DNA of 64,000 bases, from assembly GCA_963930775.1 (NCBI GenBank), contig OZ005689.1, forward strand, positions 19,553,775-19,617,774. The letters run 5' to 3'. Shown piece by piece: positions 43,675 to 55,135 of this stretch. Below the pieces are notes generated by a model. That model ran no database searches, was not told where the DNA came from, and saw only the letters and a list, made by a program, of their open reading frames with translations. Source of the DNA: Cliona cf. orientalis (lineage: Eukaryota; Porifera; Demospongiae; Clionaida; Clionaidae). The stretch's first letter is position 1. Every line of letters starts with the position of its first letter. A program made the position numbers and the translations under genes.

Positions 43675-44400
43675 ACGTATCAATCTTTTACTGAAAAGGT
43701 ATGTGAAAGCATAGCAACAAAGATTGATGCTGCTATCAGGAAGAGTTCTGTGACACTTCCAGGCAAGAACTATTTGACGCTTGCAAGCCTGCGAATATTT
43801 TAGGAACACCATTTAGTTAACCTGCCTCCGTGAGAATTACAATTAATAATAAATTTTGTTTTATTCCAGGTTTAGGCCTCTACAAAATCGATGGTGAGAT
43901 ACGAGTCAAAAAATGCAGATGAAGAGATTTATCTCTTGCTGCTTCAAGAATGTGCCATTAAGCGTAGCTATTCACCACCAACAGTGGATGTGCTATCAAT
44001 TAGCTTCCCATGGCCAAGATATGTCTAATTTTCATTATGGTGGGGATGAGGTTACTTCTGGTGAGTACATAGCTAATTCACAGCTCTATATAGCACACCA
44101 TGACAAAGGGCCAGAAATTTGAATGATCACCCTTTAGGAATAAGGTATGAAATGGAGGCCAAGTGTATAGAGTGTTCTGCAGTTACGTGGAGAGACAGCC
44201 ATTCCAAATAGAATAGCTCTCTCCTTTGCTGACTCATCCAGGGGTTGATATACGCCAATGTACGCTTCTGGGTCATTTGACTCTGATTCTGAGACGAACT
44301 CAACCCTAGCAATGCAATCTTGCTCGTACTGGTGGTCTTCAGTTACAGAATAAGCAAGACTGACGTACAAGTTCCACATTGTCTAGATTACAGTAAGTTG
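43675..44400. pseudogene. Coding-like relics on both strands, unknown family
   Basis: Plus strand: YQSFTEKVCESIATKIDAAI then SVTLPGKNYLTLASLRIF, and about 100 bp on, YESKNADEEIYLLLLQECAI then SYSPPTVDVLSISFPWPRYV. Minus strand, 44379-44134: LAYSVTEDHQYEQDCIARVE, then ESNDPEAYIGVYQPLDESAK. All read like real protein but I recognise no family. Decayed exons of a transposon or host genes are both possible. Confidence 0.3.
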
Positions 44401-44797
44401 CTGCAGCATCAAAGTGACAAATGAAATATCTTTGTGTAGCAGTTTCTCTAGGGCTACTAGGGATCTGTTGTAGCACTTTTTGATCAGTTTCTGAAGATCA
44501 TTAACAGATTCAAAAAAATTCTTAATTTTAGTTTCTCAGGCTTTTGCAGCCAAGAAATGATGCAGAGGGGCGGCTTTTTTTTATTTTTAGGGAGCGGGGT
44601 CAATCACTAATCACACCATTTACTGCCGACCTTATGCAAAAAAGTTTGAAAAGTGATTGGTCTTAGTTATCTAAAGTATCTTATAGCTTAGCCATCAAGC
44701 AGTTTTCACAAGTCAGATATCTGCCAGAGAGTGGCAAGGCTGATGCTCAAACAGCCAGCCAATGAGATCGAGCAGTAGACTTGACTTTTTAGCCATT
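44401..44797. other. No gene seen
   Basis: AT-rich flank of family A copy 6, with no motif in the short frames. Confidence 0.4.
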
Positions 44798-44801
44798 AAT
44801 T

Positions 44802-45458
44802 GTGACCGGATTTGGGAAAACCCTCCGTATGGGATCCGCACGCGATTCGCGCAATGCGCGTTTTTAGTAGCTGAGGTCGAAATTTGTCAAAGTCCAGATT
44901 TTGTCATATACATGTCGAACAACCCTTCTTCTAACTGTTGCCGTCTTCTACGGAGGATAGTCGTGCTATATAAAGGCGAAATAAGCCTTCATTTTGACCC
45001 ACCTAGTCGGCACAGCCACTGTACACGGAGCCCGTTGCTATGGGCGGTAATTAGAATTCTCTACCTAGATACAGCTTGATTCATCGATCTACTATACGCT
45101 CACCTTTTTAGCTTCTTGGGCATCTAAGAACAATCGGCTGTCAACAACGAAATTCAACTCTTGCTCGATCTTTACGTTCATTTCGAACGGCTCCGCCCAG
45201 GTCCATTTAATTGATTTCCGGGTCACGTGTAGTATACGGAAACGCCATACGCGTGCATAGCAACACCTTTAGACCGTAATTTCTCGATTATTGGGGGTGT
45301 GGCACGATCACAAACAAAGCGCTGTATCTCCACAATGAAGCGCGCAATCGGCCTAAGACTTGAATGCGGGTTAGCTCTATGCTAGAGCTTATCAACCATG
45401 CATCAAACTCAATTTTCTGAAAAAATCCCACACGGAGGATTTTCCCAAATCCGGTCAC
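44802..45458 (-). mobile_element. Family A repeat, copy 6, complete, 657 bp
   Basis: Both ends are intact: GTGACCGGATTTGGGAAAAC and, reversed, the same 20 bases except one (GTGACCGGATTTGGGAAAAT). AATT is duplicated at 44798-44801 and 45459-45462. This copy defines the family length and the 4-bp AT-rich target. Internal order is in reverse. Confidence 0.95.
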
Positions 45459-45536
45459 AATTAAATTACCACACCCACTTAAAAAAAGGCCCAGCAGCCA
45501 AAAATTGATGCAGACGGGCATGAGAAACTAATATTT

Positions 45537-46183
45537 GTGACCGTCTATGGGAAAACCCGCCATATGGGATTTTTTGTGAAAGTTGAGTTTGATGCATCTA
45601 TGATAAGCTCTACCATAGAGCTAACTCGCGTTCAAGTTCTAGACCGATCATGCGCTTCGTTGTGGAGATACAGCGCTTTGTTTGCGATCGCGCCACACCC
45701 CCAATAATCGAGAAATTGCGGTCTAAAGGCGTTGCTATGCACGCGTATGGCGTTTCCGCGTGACCCGGAAATCAATTAAATGGACCTGGGCGGAGCCGTT
45801 CGAAATGAACGTAAAGATCGAGCAAGAGTTGAATTTCGTTGTTGACAACGACAGCCGATTGTTCTTAGATGCCCAAGAAGCTAAAAAGGTGAGCGAACGT
45901 ACAGTAGATCGATGAATCTAGCTGTATCTAGGTAGAGAATTCTAATTAGCGCCCATAGCAACGGGCTCTGTGTGCCGACTAGGTGGGTCAAAATGAAGGC
46001 TTATTTCGCCTTCGTATAGCACGATTAGCCTCCGTAGAAGACGGCAACAGTTAGAAGAAGGGTTGTTCGACATGTATATGACAAAATCTGGACTTTGACA
46101 AATTTCGACCTGAGCTACTAAAAACGCGTATTGCGCGAATAGCGCGCGGATCCCATATGCCGGGTTTTCCCGTAGACGGTCAC
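45537..46183 (+). mobile_element. Family A repeat, copy 7, complete, 647 bp
   Basis: The ends are GTGACCGTCTATGGGAAAAC and, reversed, GTGACCGTCTACGGGAAAAC. ATTT is duplicated at 45533-45536 and 46184-46187. The exon-like frame (RKSIKWTWAEPFEMNVKIEQ, ELNFVVDNDSRLFLDAQEAK, K, then GTGAGC) is fully open. It lies 78 bp from copy 6 in the opposite orientation. Confidence 0.95.
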
Positions 46184-46225
46184 ATTTTTTTGGCCTGGAC
46201 TTACTGTGACATGTTCAAGCTGTGA

Positions 46226-47208
46226 TTATTCTTTACCTTCTTCTGGATCACATTCTGATACGCTTGAGGTAGAGCTCGTTTCTATGTTGATACCAAAGGA
46301 CTGCAACAAAGCTATATCTTCAACACTGGCTAAATATGCAATAGCTTGACGAATGCACTGACGTTCCTTGGCATTACATTTCATTTTGCTGAAAACCATA
46401 CCTATGATGAGCTTTTGTTCGAGTAATGCAAGAGGCACTACAAATCGCGTATTGTAAACCCTTGCGTTCACCGTCTGACTGAGCAATGCTAAGCAGCATC
46501 TTTACGACTGATTTTTGGAGGGTATTACCATTACCAGCTGAACATTATGCCGATACAAATCTATTGATAATCCCTCCTAGCTTGGAGTAGTCTGTTCCAG
46601 GGAATTTCTCCATCAGTATAGAGAAGGATCGTCCCTTCTGGGATTCACCAATGCAAATGCAAATGACAGGTATCTGAAGTAATTTTCTCCTTGCATGCTC
46701 AGCGGCATACCTACCTTACAAGGTATACCTTACCATAGGAGATGATAACTTGAATGTACAGTACCCTACTACATTGGTGACTTTTTACATTCCTGGATAA
46801 CTGTTGCATAGATTTGTGTGGGTGTCATGACAGAACACTTCTCAGGCAGAAACATACTCGAAAACTGTTCAATTAGCAACAGATGAGACATGGACACAGT
46901 CATTGATATGGGAGATATCATGCGCTATATTGCTTTGTTCGACATAACATTGTACCATTTCATGTAATTACCTCCCCAGAGAGCTTGACTGGGGAGGCCG
47001 GAAGAGATGATTCTTTGGGAGTAGGAGTAGATGTTTCTGTTGAAGTAGGAAGAGAAGATCCAGACTCCTTTATAACTGGTAAGGAACACTGTTGGACATC
47101 CTCCTCTGATAACAGAATAATTGCATCAGCTTCCGATCTCGGAGAAAGTGTGGACCATGTGGAGATGAATTGCCAGAGCTGGTATGAGATAGTGAGATCG
47201 AATGACAT
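46226..47208 (-). pseudogene. Coding-like minus-strand segments, unknown
   Basis: 46486-46226 reads VVPLALLEQKLIIGMVFSKM then KERQCIRQAIAYLASVEDIA, closing with an acidic tail. 47208-46960 reads ISYQLWQFISTWSTLSPRSE then SEEDVQQCSLPVIKE. They may be separate exons of one gene or transposon ORF; between them I see only broken frames. No family is recognised. Confidence 0.3.
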
Positions 47209-47392
47209 GATGAATGGCGGGAAAATGCTAGAAACCTCTGTGTACTGTCAGAGAATGCACCAGAGATTTTTACCTTGAGGCTTTCTTAGTAGCATGCATG
47301 ACAGCATTAAATTTTGGACTTTTTTGGTATCTTGGTTAACCCTTCAAGTTCAATATAGAGTTTCCTCCTTTCAACTTTCAGATCTGACATTT

Positions 47393-47645
47393 GTAACCAC
47401 CACGGCATATGGGATTTTTCCCAATAATCAACATTGTTATGCAGGTTGTATCTATGACCTTTTGAACTAACTCCTGTTCAAATTTACAGCGATCGCCCGC
47501 TTATTGTTCTAGCTATGACATTCTTTGTGCACTTGCGCCCGTATCATTAGTATTGAGAAATTACAATCCAAACGCATTGCTAGGGACATGAATCATTAGT
47601 ATACATGTGCGTCTTGCGCAATGCACTGGATTACGTAACGATCAG
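47393..47645 (+). mobile_element. Old diverged family A fragment, copy 8
   Basis: GTAACCACCACGGCATATGG, CAGCGATCGCCCGCTTATTG, TGAGAAATTACAATCCAAAC and GCATTGCTA follow the order of family A's left half with many substitutions. It is clearly the oldest copy. Confidence 0.6.
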
Positions 47646-49050
47646 CTGATTTTTAATTGAGCGAGAGCCAGTGCAAGATGGAGCCAAGCACAAGCAGATA
47701 CGAGTTGGCCAATGGTGAAAGGCACCAAGGAGATTATAAATGTGGCCTTCCAAGAAGTGCAACTCTGTGGAGGGAAGAAACTGTATAAGCAAGTTTGTAC
47801 TTCGCTAGGAAACATCAAACTCAGATACAAGTAGTACAGAAACATGCCACTCGTGTGTGTGGGTAGATACATATAAATCCAAGGCAACTATAAACAAAAC
47901 GAAGTTTATTCGGGCCGCCTTCTATTTGGTGTAGGGGGTGTGCTGTACTCTGCTGTAGGGTCCGGGCAGACAAGATTCTGGCAGTGGGGAGGACAAAATT
48001 CTCTTATCTTTTCAGACACTGCCTTCTTTCCAAAGACAGTCCTGGTGGTGGGATGACCGGAGGTAAATTGTCCTTATTTGGCTCCCAGCTACTGTTTTCC
48101 AGTTCACTGTATCCTTTACTGTGGCCAATCCTGGCTTTGTTTCTGAGAAGGCGAGGTGGTACATGTACTTCGTGCCTTTTTAAGGCTGCTTGTCTAAAGG
48201 GAGTGTCAAAAAACTTTGCCCAGTGCAAACTATGTCATGGCTATATTACCTAACCTGAATTAACTGGGTCTGATGAATAAGAACACCATAAGAGTTAGCA
48301 ACGCCTGACTGCTCATATATGATTGTTTCATTGGTCACAACTGTCCTGGTACGTATTTCTGTAGCTGTAGTCAGTTCAATTATTGTACATGTAGCTGGTA
48401 GCTGCTTGCCGGAGTATATAGACTTGAGAGTGACTGATGTTGACTGTTTTACAGATCACTATAGATTGACATTTGGTCATTAAGACTTCACACAATTTCG
48501 TGAGGAAGAAGTATTATTGAAGTAATTGAGGTGATAAAATCTTTGCTGCCAGTTTTACAATATTGAGCAGAATCTGATGGAGACAGTCGACTGTTCTGCT
48601 CACATTTGGTACTGTTATTCACTAGACTTCGATTGAATTATGGTTAATTAAGTAATATTATAGTTAAGATGGAATCTGCTATGTGCACTTGATTATTGAA
48701 ACCAATGGAGTTTGCTGCTTTCACACTGGGAACCTTAGGTATGACTAGTTATGTGTGTACATAGCCATACATCCATACATCCATATTTGTTGGCACTTCA
48801 TGTAATCATTTGAGAGTGATACTTGCTCTTCCCCATCACTCATGTCTGAATCAGTGTCTATTCCATCGTGTTGGGCAGGTGGAACTACTGGTATTACATC
48901 ATTTTGTCCTGCACCCTCATCCTCTTCATCACTTGTCTAATTTCCTCTTGCACAGCACATTAGTTTTAGGACATGTCCCACCATTGTCATGGGGATTATT
49001 ACATAGTTTTACATTTACATTTTACAGTACATGGTTTGAACATCCTATAG
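47646..49050. other. No gene seen over about 1.4 kb
   Basis: Frames of 74-114 codons occur on both strands without any motif or splice logic. I could not assign anything. Confidence 0.4.
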
Positions 49051-49146
49051 CACCACATTCAAGTTTCAGGCCGATCGCACACTTTGTTGTGGAGATACAG
49101 CGCTTTGTTTGCAATCATGTCACACCCCCAATAATCGAGAAATTAT
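49051..49146 (+). mobile_element. Family A internal fragment, copy 9
   Basis: TTCAAGTTTCAGGCCGATCG, GTGGAGATACAGCGCTTTGT and ACACCCCCAATAATCGAGAA are internal family A text. Neither end is present. Confidence 0.8.
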
Positions 49147-49464
49147 TATTGTAGTCCTGTGCCCAGACCCCACCCCCAAAAAGAGGGAAAGGGTCACCGT
49201 CTGGTGCACTTCAAGCCATTTCTTGTATTTGCTGACTCGACAATTCAGGATCCTGGACTACACCAATCAGATTACAGGCATGTAATTTTGTCATGTGACT
49301 TACAGACTAACGTACGTACACGTATCTACTTATACATGATAGGTGTGTGCACGAAGCTAACTAGATCACTTGCGTGTAGTGCAGTTAGTGGAGATGAACC
49401 AGGTGCAGGACGTCGTGACTATTTGTTCCTCGATAGAAGCTTATTGTGACCCTTGTTTCAGTTT

Positions 49465-49578
49465 AGCAAGCTATTACCCAGAGCGTTAAAGAACTTGGAT
49501 ACGATCAACCGACTGATGATCAAGCAGAGGCTCTTCAAAAGTTTGTAAATATAAGTGGTCACGATGTATTCATATGTA
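49465..49578 (+). pseudogene. RecQ-type helicase exon (N-terminal part), plus strand
   Basis: After a TTTCAG/TTTAG acceptor the frame reads QAITQSVKELGYDQPTDDQA then EALQKFVNISGHDVFI, followed by a possible GTAATT donor. This is the stretch just before the Walker A motif in RecQ-type helicases (LK..Q..A...F..G.DVF). RecQ enzymes unwind DNA 3' to 5' using ATP. The next expected exon lies on the opposite strand (50390-50047). Confidence 0.5.
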
Positions 49579-49591
49579 ATTAAAATAAGAG

Positions 49592-50014
49592 TATCGTAAA
49601 CTCTGGTAATTAAGCGCACCTCGCTATTAAGTGCATGCTCTCTTCTCGTAACAAGCTATTGTTTATGAAGCGCATGCGCTTAATAGGGGTGGCGTTCTAT
49701 GAACCTGACCTTGACCAGCTGGAAACTATGTGGAGTCCAGCTATCTTTAGAGAAATAATGGCCATATCATGCAAGAAGATCGAGTTTCAGACAAATCGCC
49801 AGCACTGGTCGTCTTGAGCAGCAGCTATAAACGCTAAAGCACCTGATTGATCGAGCCACCTAGCACTAGCGCGAGCGGGCCTAGCATCCATCACGTGCCC
49901 AAACGTTTGTGGGTGTGGCTATGTGCCATACAAGCGCATATCCTTTATTAAGCGCATACTGTCGTTCCGTTTACCGCTATAAGCACATGCGCTTATTAAC
50001 CGGATTATACGGTA
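49592..50014. mobile_element. TA-flanked MITE 'E', second copy, 423 bp
   Basis: The ends are TATCGTAAACTCTGGTAATT and, reversed, TACCGTATAATCCGGTTAAT, with AAGCGCATGCGCTTA motifs inside. It lies between the two oppositely oriented RecQ-like coding segments. Confidence 0.75.
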
Positions 50015-50046
50015 TTTCATTACAGAGGTCTGTGATATGAGGTCTT

Positions 50047-50390
50047 ACCATTTCTCCACTAAGTGTGCTTCATCGACCGCTAAACAGACAAGGTTGCATT
50101 GGTAACACGGGGTGCTAAACGTTTGTCTTCAATGAGGGATACATAATAGTGTCTATGGACAAAAGTAGACCAATTGCATTTCTCCATGAAGTATCCTATC
50201 ATACACTCCTTGATCTTTTTGTTCAGAACTAACAAAGGCTGCTTTCATTCTTCGTGATGTAAATCTCTCTGTCTGATCTCTCATGAGGGCGTTCAAGGGT
50301 GAAATAACAGTGATTGAGTTGCTTTCCTGTTTCAGCTTGTCGAATAGGGAAAACAACAGATTTTACCGCTCCCGGTTGGGGAAGCAGATT
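50047..50390 (-). pseudogene. RecQ-type helicase exon with Walker A and DEAH, minus strand
   Basis: The minus strand reads SASPTGSGKICCF (Walker A, GSGK), then after a one-base frame shift LFSLFDKLKQESNSITVISP, LNALMRDQTERFTSRRMKAA, FVSSEQKDQ and MQLVYFCP. A TAG follows, then TLLCIPH, a TGA, RQTFSTPCYQCNLVCLAVDE and AHLVEKW, and a GTAAGA donor. VDEAH is the Walker B box. Motifs I, Ia and II appear in the right order and spacing for RecQ helicases. The two stops sit where Glu (GAG) and Trp (TGG) are expected, so it is a relic. Confidence 0.65.
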
Positions 50391-50820
50391 AGAGGTGACT
50401 TTGCTTGCATCAGTGAGATACGTTCCCTATTGCCAAAGCAAACCAATGTTATGATAGGCACTGACTGCAACTGCTAAGAAAGTGGTGATCAAGAGTATCG
50501 AAACGAGAGATTGTTATATACTTTCAAGAAATCCAAATCAGCCGAGTATATGGTACACGGTCCTTCGAAAGCCTCGTGACCCCATTTCTATTATTCCTTC
50601 CCTTCAACAATCTGGTATGTGACAAAACTAGCGATAAATATCTCTGTTTTTGGAAAACCCACGATGACACCTGTCATATTTATGAGTCTCTACTGCTCTC
50701 GAGTTAGCACACGAAAATACATTATATCCAGCAAGCACCCATCCAGAAGTTGAAATGTAAAATCTGTACTTGCATGTTAATGGTGTGCAGCAAGAACAGG
50801 TCCTAAGGCCACTGTTAGTT
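50391..50820. other. No clear gene between helicase relic and transposon
   Basis: A plus-strand stretch (about 50520-50610, RNPNQPSIWYTVLRKPRDPI) looks faintly coding but leads nowhere. A 78-codon minus frame at 50864-50628 crosses the transposon end. Nothing is supportable. Confidence 0.35.
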
Positions 50821-51327
50821 GTAAACGTGTTTCTGGTCATCCGCCCGCATCCTTCCTGGTGCACCGCACAGTTTGGCCATTATCAATGACGTCACGCCAT
50901 TATCCAGGAAACCACACCCACACGAACAACGTGGGCACTTGTTAGTACCTACAGTACAGTCGAGGCTTCTTGCACTTTGCGAAGAAAGTGTATTTATCGT
51001 GTGGAGTTCTTGATCTGTGGGAGTTTGGACGACGACGGCGATGAGCATAATCAACTTCACAGTTTATAACAATTATACTAGAAAACGCTACTGCCTTGGC
51101 ACATTTCCAATGTTCACCCGCCAACTTTGACTTTTCGAGATCACTTTCATCAAGAACTCAGTGAAAAATGTCAAAGCGATTGCTCACTTTCTGAAGTATT
51201 CGTGGGGAAGGCGAAGGACGCCCTGGACCTCGTCAACTCTGACCTTGTGATTTTGGAAGTCACACCAATCTTTGGTCGATATGTGAAGTACACCGTCGTT
51301 GATCAGCAGAATGTTCAGGTACGATCG

Positions 51328-51335
51328 CTCTCTCG

Positions 51336-51382
<47 letters not shown>
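51328..51382. repeat. (TC)n(AC)n microsatellite in transposase intron
   Basis: CTCTCTCTC followed by about 17 AC units, within the first intron (51319-51475) of the DDE transposase. Confidence 0.9.
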
Positions 51383-51384
<2 letters not shown>

Positions 51385-52577
51385 AGTGACATGCATGTGC
51401 GCACATGCACTTACAGTTGATGAGTGAGTGTATAGTGTGCAATTGATTTAAAAATGTTTTGTGTATCTGACACAGGTGAGATGTGAAGTCAATGCATTTT
51501 CGGTCATGATGAATGCTCAACGGGAATTGGATAGGAAGTGTTTACCAGACATGGTCGAGTACCCACGAACGAACAAAGAAAGACTCAGAAATGATGTGAT
51601 CAACTTTTTGATGGAGAAACTATCAGTGGAGAGCAGCAGAAGTTTCTTCTAGTGGCAGCGGCTTTGTACAAGCAATGACGGATTTTGCCTCTGGACAATT
51701 GATGGCCATCATGATGTGTTCTACAAACAAGGCTTCGCTCTTCCCACTTTTGTTGGAAAGTTTGTTGCATACAATTGCCCAGAAACCTCAAAACATCGTA
51801 AGCGACAAAGAGGAAACATGTGTGGTAGCGTTCTGAAATCAATATCGTCACACTTGTTCGATTGTCTCCAAGGGATGTACTGGGACAGAGAGAACTGGCG
51901 AGAGTTGAAAGCAGATGTTGAAGAAGTTGCACAAGCCCTTGCTAACTACGCAAGGTATTTGCAAAAGAGCTACAAAAAGACTCTGCTCAATCAGATGCGT
52001 ACTTCACCAGTTCAACAGCTCTCTGACGGGCTAACATTCCAATTTCTGCCAGTATGATCTGCCGATACTAGTTCTTCACTCACCACTGAACTGTGCGAAC
52101 GTCTCAACGAGTGCAGTGACTACGAGTACCTTCAAGTGGAGCAATACTGCCCTACCCAGTCGATGCTGAAATATAATTTGGTGAAAGCAATGAAAAGTAA
52201 TGGATTTCCCTTCCCCACTGCCCTTGTGACTTGCACACATGGAAATAATGTTGGAAACCTCAATTTTTTGTGGAAAATCCAAGGCGATCAGGAGTCAGCA
52301 TTTTCTGATAGTCAGAGGATGGTGGAACAGTTGAAGCAACACATTCCTACCTATCACACTAGAGCTATGAGGAAAGAAGCCTTCCACCAGTTTGGACGTC
52401 TGACTTCATCTGTGAAACCAGCAGCCATGAGGGCTATCTACAGTTCTCTCACAAGTATGTATCTGATTAAATTAGTGGAGTTGTAGTCCCACCCTTGGAT
52501 TTGCAACAGTGTATGTACTGGTGCCTAATGAAATTAGAGCCACTGCCCATTTACCTTAGCCTATGGACAAGCATTTT

Positions 52578-52662
52578 GTGTGTGTGTCTGTGTGTGTGTG
52601 TGTGTGTGTGCGCGTGTGTGCGTGTGTGCGTGTGTGCGTGTGTGTGTGTGTGTGTACGCGTG
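52578..52662. repeat. (TG)n microsatellite in transposase intron
   Basis: TG and CGTG repeats within the second intron (52455-52778). Frames of Cys-Val repeats across it are artefacts. Confidence 0.9.
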
Positions 52663-55135
52663 CACGCATGTATCTGTATATCTGGGTGAGGGGGAAGGGA
52701 ACATGATTGCATGGGTGCGTGCGGATGTACTATATATGTGTGTGCAACCTTTAATGGTGCTCTTCACATTCTCTGCAGGAGATGCTTCAGCAGCTTCTCA
52801 GTTATCTGAAGAAGAGGTGAATGAGAGAGTGCAACTTTATGTTGACATGAAGGACCCTGACATTGTAGTCGACTTGCAATCACTCAATTCAGGGCAAAAA
52901 AGTAAATACGATGCGTTTTGGGACAAAGTTGAGAAATTCCTGCAGGAAGATGTAGGTTTGGCTGTTGAGGAGCGAAGACACTCACAAGTGACGCATCTAG
53001 CAAGAGTCATTTCTGTGAGAGACTTATTGGAGCAAGTTGCAGCTCGATGTCCTCCAGAAACACCCATTCCATCCCGTTCTTGGTTAAGTCTCCAGTTCTG
53101 GCCGAAAAATGCCCACGCTCAAGCTCGAATTCACTACACGGGTCGCTTTAAAGTTAAATATATGGTTCAGGCTCGTCAATTCAGAAAAGCTCACGAAGAC
53201 TCCCATTACGCTGCAGCGATCTTCAGGTATCAGAGAGAGCAAGCTGTGATGTTTCGAGAGGAGAGTATGTTTGTTTGCATGGACGATAAGCATAGAGTAA
53301 AAGTTGGTGAACCCAACTACCCCGTAGCCGCTGCTGAGAGGGGAAGGAAGGTGTTAGTGCATCTCAACAAAACATTTGAGGTCGGTGACCACGATTTTAC
53401 GAAGTTCAGCCTGATTCCTTCTGTTACTCTTTCAGTAGATATTCCTACTGACGTGGCTGATTCGTGGTATACAGGTGACGTGTTCATCGGTTTAAAAGAA
53501 GGAGTGTTTGAGCCCTCATTACCACATCGGCACATGGCAGAGCTTCTGGACATAATTCATTCACAGGATTTACTCTCTGACTAGTCTGTACTCTTCCTGT
53601 ACAGTGATGGTGGACCCGATCACCGCTTAACTTACATCTCCGTTCAGTTAAGCCTTATTGCTCTTTTCCTACGGTTGGATTTGGACTACCTCTGTGCAGC
53701 CAGGACAGCCCCTTGCCATTCTTGGCACAACCCAGCAGAGCGAATTATGTCCATTGTCAATCTAGGACTTCAGTGTGTAGGCTTGATGAGGCAGCAGATG
53801 AGTGACGAACATGAGGCCATGGTTGCAAGTTGTAACAACACTTCACAGTTGCGACATGTTGGAGAAAAAAAGCCCGAAATCATCCCGGCAATCAGTGACA
53901 GCATTGCTCCAGTCAAGCTATTGCTCAGTAATGTTTTGCAATGGCTTAAATTACATGACAAGCAATTCCGTGTCTTCTCAGCTGCAACAGAAGATGATCT
54001 GAAAGAACTGTGGTCTGAATTGGACAGTGTTGACAAGTCACTCGAGTATGGAGGTCAGTATCGCAAAAAGTGCCTTGAGAGTCATCCCGATCTAGTTAAC
54101 TTCCTCAGTCATTGCTGTAAATCACGACACTACTCCTTTGCAATAAAGAAGTGTGGGGATCCATCTTGTTCGATCTGTAAACCCGTACGAATGTCCAGAG
54201 AGATGTTTGAGAAGCTAACGTATCTCTCAGATCCTGTTCCCGGGCAAGATGGCCACTATCTTAGTTTTGCCGAAGTGTACAGTTCTCCAACTACGGAGGA
54301 ACACAGACCAAGCCTACAAGCTCGGAAAGGTTGGCAGAAATCTCTTCCTTTTGTTGCCAGTGTGCAACATGAGAAAAATGCAAACTGCATGTTTCAGTGT
54401 GAAGAATGCCAGATGTGGCGTTTGGTTTACAGCAAGTACAAGCTCAGTGCTCAGGAGAGGCAGACCCTGGACAATGCTATGCTCTGGAGAACTATACGTA
54501 CAGTTGTGGTGCCCAGCTATCTGAACTTGGCTTAGAAGGTCGCCTAGGAGATGATACTGTCTGCGTACGAGACATCCGTTGCTATGAGCCAGTAGAAAAG
54601 CTAAATTATTCAGTTGGCACCTATGAACTTATTTGCATTTTTTGCTGCTCAAGTGAGAACTTGACATCAAAGGAGGACTGCTATCCTCAATGTTGTGATT
54701 GTTCCAGGAAACAGCCCATCAAGAAAAGGAAATAGTGTTTTGTACTATTTTTTGTGTGCTCTGTGGTTTGTATAACAGTAACAGTACTATGTATATTGTC
54801 TGACTAAGTGAGATAATTGAATTTATTGCACAGGATATGACGTCACAATAATGGGATAATGAATAATGACAACCGCCCGCCTGCATTAGTAGTAGGGAGA
54901 ACCCTTGACCAGAAACACGTTTAACAGAGCTTTTCCACTATCTGAACCAGTGTCCCAAACCTGATGATGCTACATCTGTGCAATCAACATTGAACTACTT
55001 GGAAGCATGCAGTAAGCTCTTCGAGAATGGATTTTTAAGTGCTGTCAGAATGAGAGAATCACACCAAGAAGTTCTAATCAACATCCAAGCTGGTTACCAC
55101 TTCTCAGAGTGGAATTCATTGCTAAAAGGTTTATT

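Larger units (their letters stand above)
51127..54735 (+). pseudogene. DDE transposase with zinc-ribbon tail, three exons, about 1,040 codons
   Basis: Exon A ends at 51318 (GTACGA donor). The first codon I can place in it is at 51127, and no ATG is in frame, so an upstream exon is likely. Exon B is 51476-52454 and exon C is 52779-54735. Phases agree at both joins (0, then 1). Proposed catalytic residues: D in FVCMDDKHRVKVGEPNYPVA, D in LFLYSDGGPDHRLTY, and E in CHSWHNPAERIMSIVNLGLQ. The C-terminus has metal-binding patterns: CGDPSCSICKP, FQCEECQMWR, ELICIFCCSSEN and CYPQCCDC, ending in basic KKRK. Breaks are few: TAG at 51650-51652, TGA at 52055-52057, TAG at 53582-53584 just before the second Asp block, and one frame shift near 54472-54483. 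The introns hold (AC)n and (TG)n tracts. I recall similar proteins from cnidarian and sponge genomes but cannot name the superfamily. Confidence 0.7.
50821..54925 (+). mobile_element. Near-complete 4.1-kb DNA transposon, family unassigned
   Basis: The left end GTAAACGTGTTTCTGGTCA and the reversed right end GTTAAACGTGTTTCTGGTCA give about 18-19 matching terminal bases. Both ends also carry a subterminal TGACGTCA about 65-95 bp inward and a GCGGGCGG/CCGCCCGC motif, possible binding sites. The three-exon transposase gene fills the interior on plus. No clean target duplication is visible (left flank ...GTTAGTT, right flank CAGAGCT...), so the exact boundary may be off by a few bases. Confidence 0.6.

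Noticed and set aside
48810-49154. 114-codon plus frame
   Set aside because: It has His/Leu-rich low complexity and runs into a family A fragment. No motif or splice context.
52561-52767. Cys-Val and His-Thr repeat frames, here and at 51260-51520, 55138-55404 and 61033-61305
   Set aside because: They are (TG)n/(CA)n microsatellites, mostly within introns.
50153-54735. In-frame TAG and TGA codons in several otherwise open genes as a sign of a variant genetic code
   Set aside because: The stops replace different residues (Glu, Trp, Gly and others) and occur only in decaying mobile genes. The candidate host genes use normal stops.
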